From NCBI GenBank assembly GCA_946481495.1, contig CAMLNW010000172.1, positions 1-6,177 of the forward strand: a DNA stretch of 6,177 nucleotides, given 5' to 3'. Source of the DNA: an uncultured Actinomycetes bacterium. Its GTDB lineage: Bacteria; Actinomycetota; Thermoleophilia; Solirubrobacterales; Thermoleophilaceae. Both the position numbers and the translations under genes were made by a program. Shown here piece after piece: positions 6,047-6,177 of this stretch. Under the pieces are notes generated by a model. That model ran no database searches. It was not told where the DNA came from and saw only the letters and a program-made list of their open reading frames with translations. The stretch's first letter is position 1. Each line of letters starts with the position of its first letter.

Positions 6047-6052
6047 AGCCTA
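6047..6052 (-). promoter_or_regulatory. -10 box of the carbonic anhydrase gene, leaderless
   Basis: TAGGCT on the minus strand is followed by 7 nt and GTG 6039. The -35 region (about 6070-6075, AACCCG) is weak. No Shine-Dalgarno sequence precedes either candidate start. Confidence 0.45.
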
Positions 6053-6059
6053 GCCATTG

Positions 6060-6177
6060 GTGCGGCGATCGGGTTTGGCCGCGGGCATCGCGATCGCTCT
6101 GGCCATCACCGGAGTGGCCGAAAACCTGATCGGCTTCTTCTCGATTGTCGGCGCTTCCTTCGGCCCCATCTGCGGAG
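6060..6177 (+). CDS. Partial membrane protein, possibly an NCS1-type permease fragment, cut by the right edge
   Basis: An open frame with no stop to the window edge, closed upstream by TAG at 6051-6053. From GTG 6060 (TTG 6057 is also possible) it reads MVRRSGLAAGIAIALAITG and then VAENLIGFFSIVGASFGPICG. The first part is a plausible membrane helix after a basic N-terminus. The second resembles, from memory, the late-helix region of NCS1 purine/cytosine permeases, where a GASFGPICGA-like stretch precedes an ADYL segment. If so, the fragment lacks the first two-thirds of the protein and may be a 5'-truncated remnant. Otherwise it is a genuine small membrane protein that starts here. No ribosome-binding site or good -10 box is visible. 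The upstream side is taken up by the carbonic anhydrase promoter. Confidence 0.42.
   Translation, partial: MRRSGLAAGIAIALAITGVAENLIGFFSIVGASFGPICG

Noticed and set aside
5773..6129. Plus-strand 118-codon frame across the carbonic anhydrase gene
   Set aside because: Antisense to conserved zinc-site codons, no family resemblance, and not in frame with the permease-like segment.
1..6177. Mobile elements, CRISPR arrays, tRNA or rRNA genes, intrinsic terminators
   Set aside because: No transposase or integrase, no direct-repeat array, no cloverleaf or rRNA-like sequence, and no hairpin followed by a T-run could be found by eye.

Overview
The window is about 6.2 kb of GC-rich, densely coded DNA from an actinobacterium-like chromosome. 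Three things suggest the Thermoleophilia/Solirubrobacterales: the strong G/C third-position bias, a Thermoleophilia-style basic C-terminal tail on a secreted protein, and repeated TANNNT -10 boxes 6-8 nt before start codons (leaderless transcripts). That placement is inferred from composition and style. There is no rRNA or marker gene to confirm it. I see no mobile element, tRNA, CRISPR array or clear hairpin terminator.

Layout. (1) Positions 1-108 are a divergent control region. Two TGACCG-NN-CGGTCA operators, 20 bp centre to centre, lie between two outward-facing TACGCT -10 boxes. One drives a gene leaving the window to the left, of which only about 12 codons are visible. The other drives a TetR regulator (109-675). 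(2) A 14-helix DHA2-type drug efflux pump (706-2274) follows, with its own promoter overlapping the end of the TetR gene. (3) A second TetR-family regulator with a WHG-type C-terminal domain (2266-2874, minus) converges on the pump gene with a 9-bp overlap. It is divergent from a short-chain dehydrogenase/reductase of the retinol-dehydrogenase-like type (2977-3915). The 102 bp between them carry two 19-bp palindromes of one consensus, 22 bp apart. (4) A secreted glucose/sorbosone-dehydrogenase-like beta-propeller (3965-5536) ends in a very basic tail of about 120 residues. (5) A small beta-carbonic anhydrase (5533-6039, minus) converges on it, the two genes sharing a CTAG at their stop codons. 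(6) The last 118 bp hold an open frame that reads like a piece of an NCS1-type (purine/cytosine) permease.

How the genes fit together. The window holds two regulator-target modules: TetR plus efflux pump plus an unseen divergent gene, and WHG-TetR plus dehydrogenase. In each, paired palindromes overlap the divergent promoters, so autoregulation together with control of the partner gene is the natural reading. The sugar-dehydrogenase-like protein and the carbonic anhydrase are probably independent neighbours. Most of the window is ordinary by gene content. The more interesting material is in the control regions, the start sites and the right edge.
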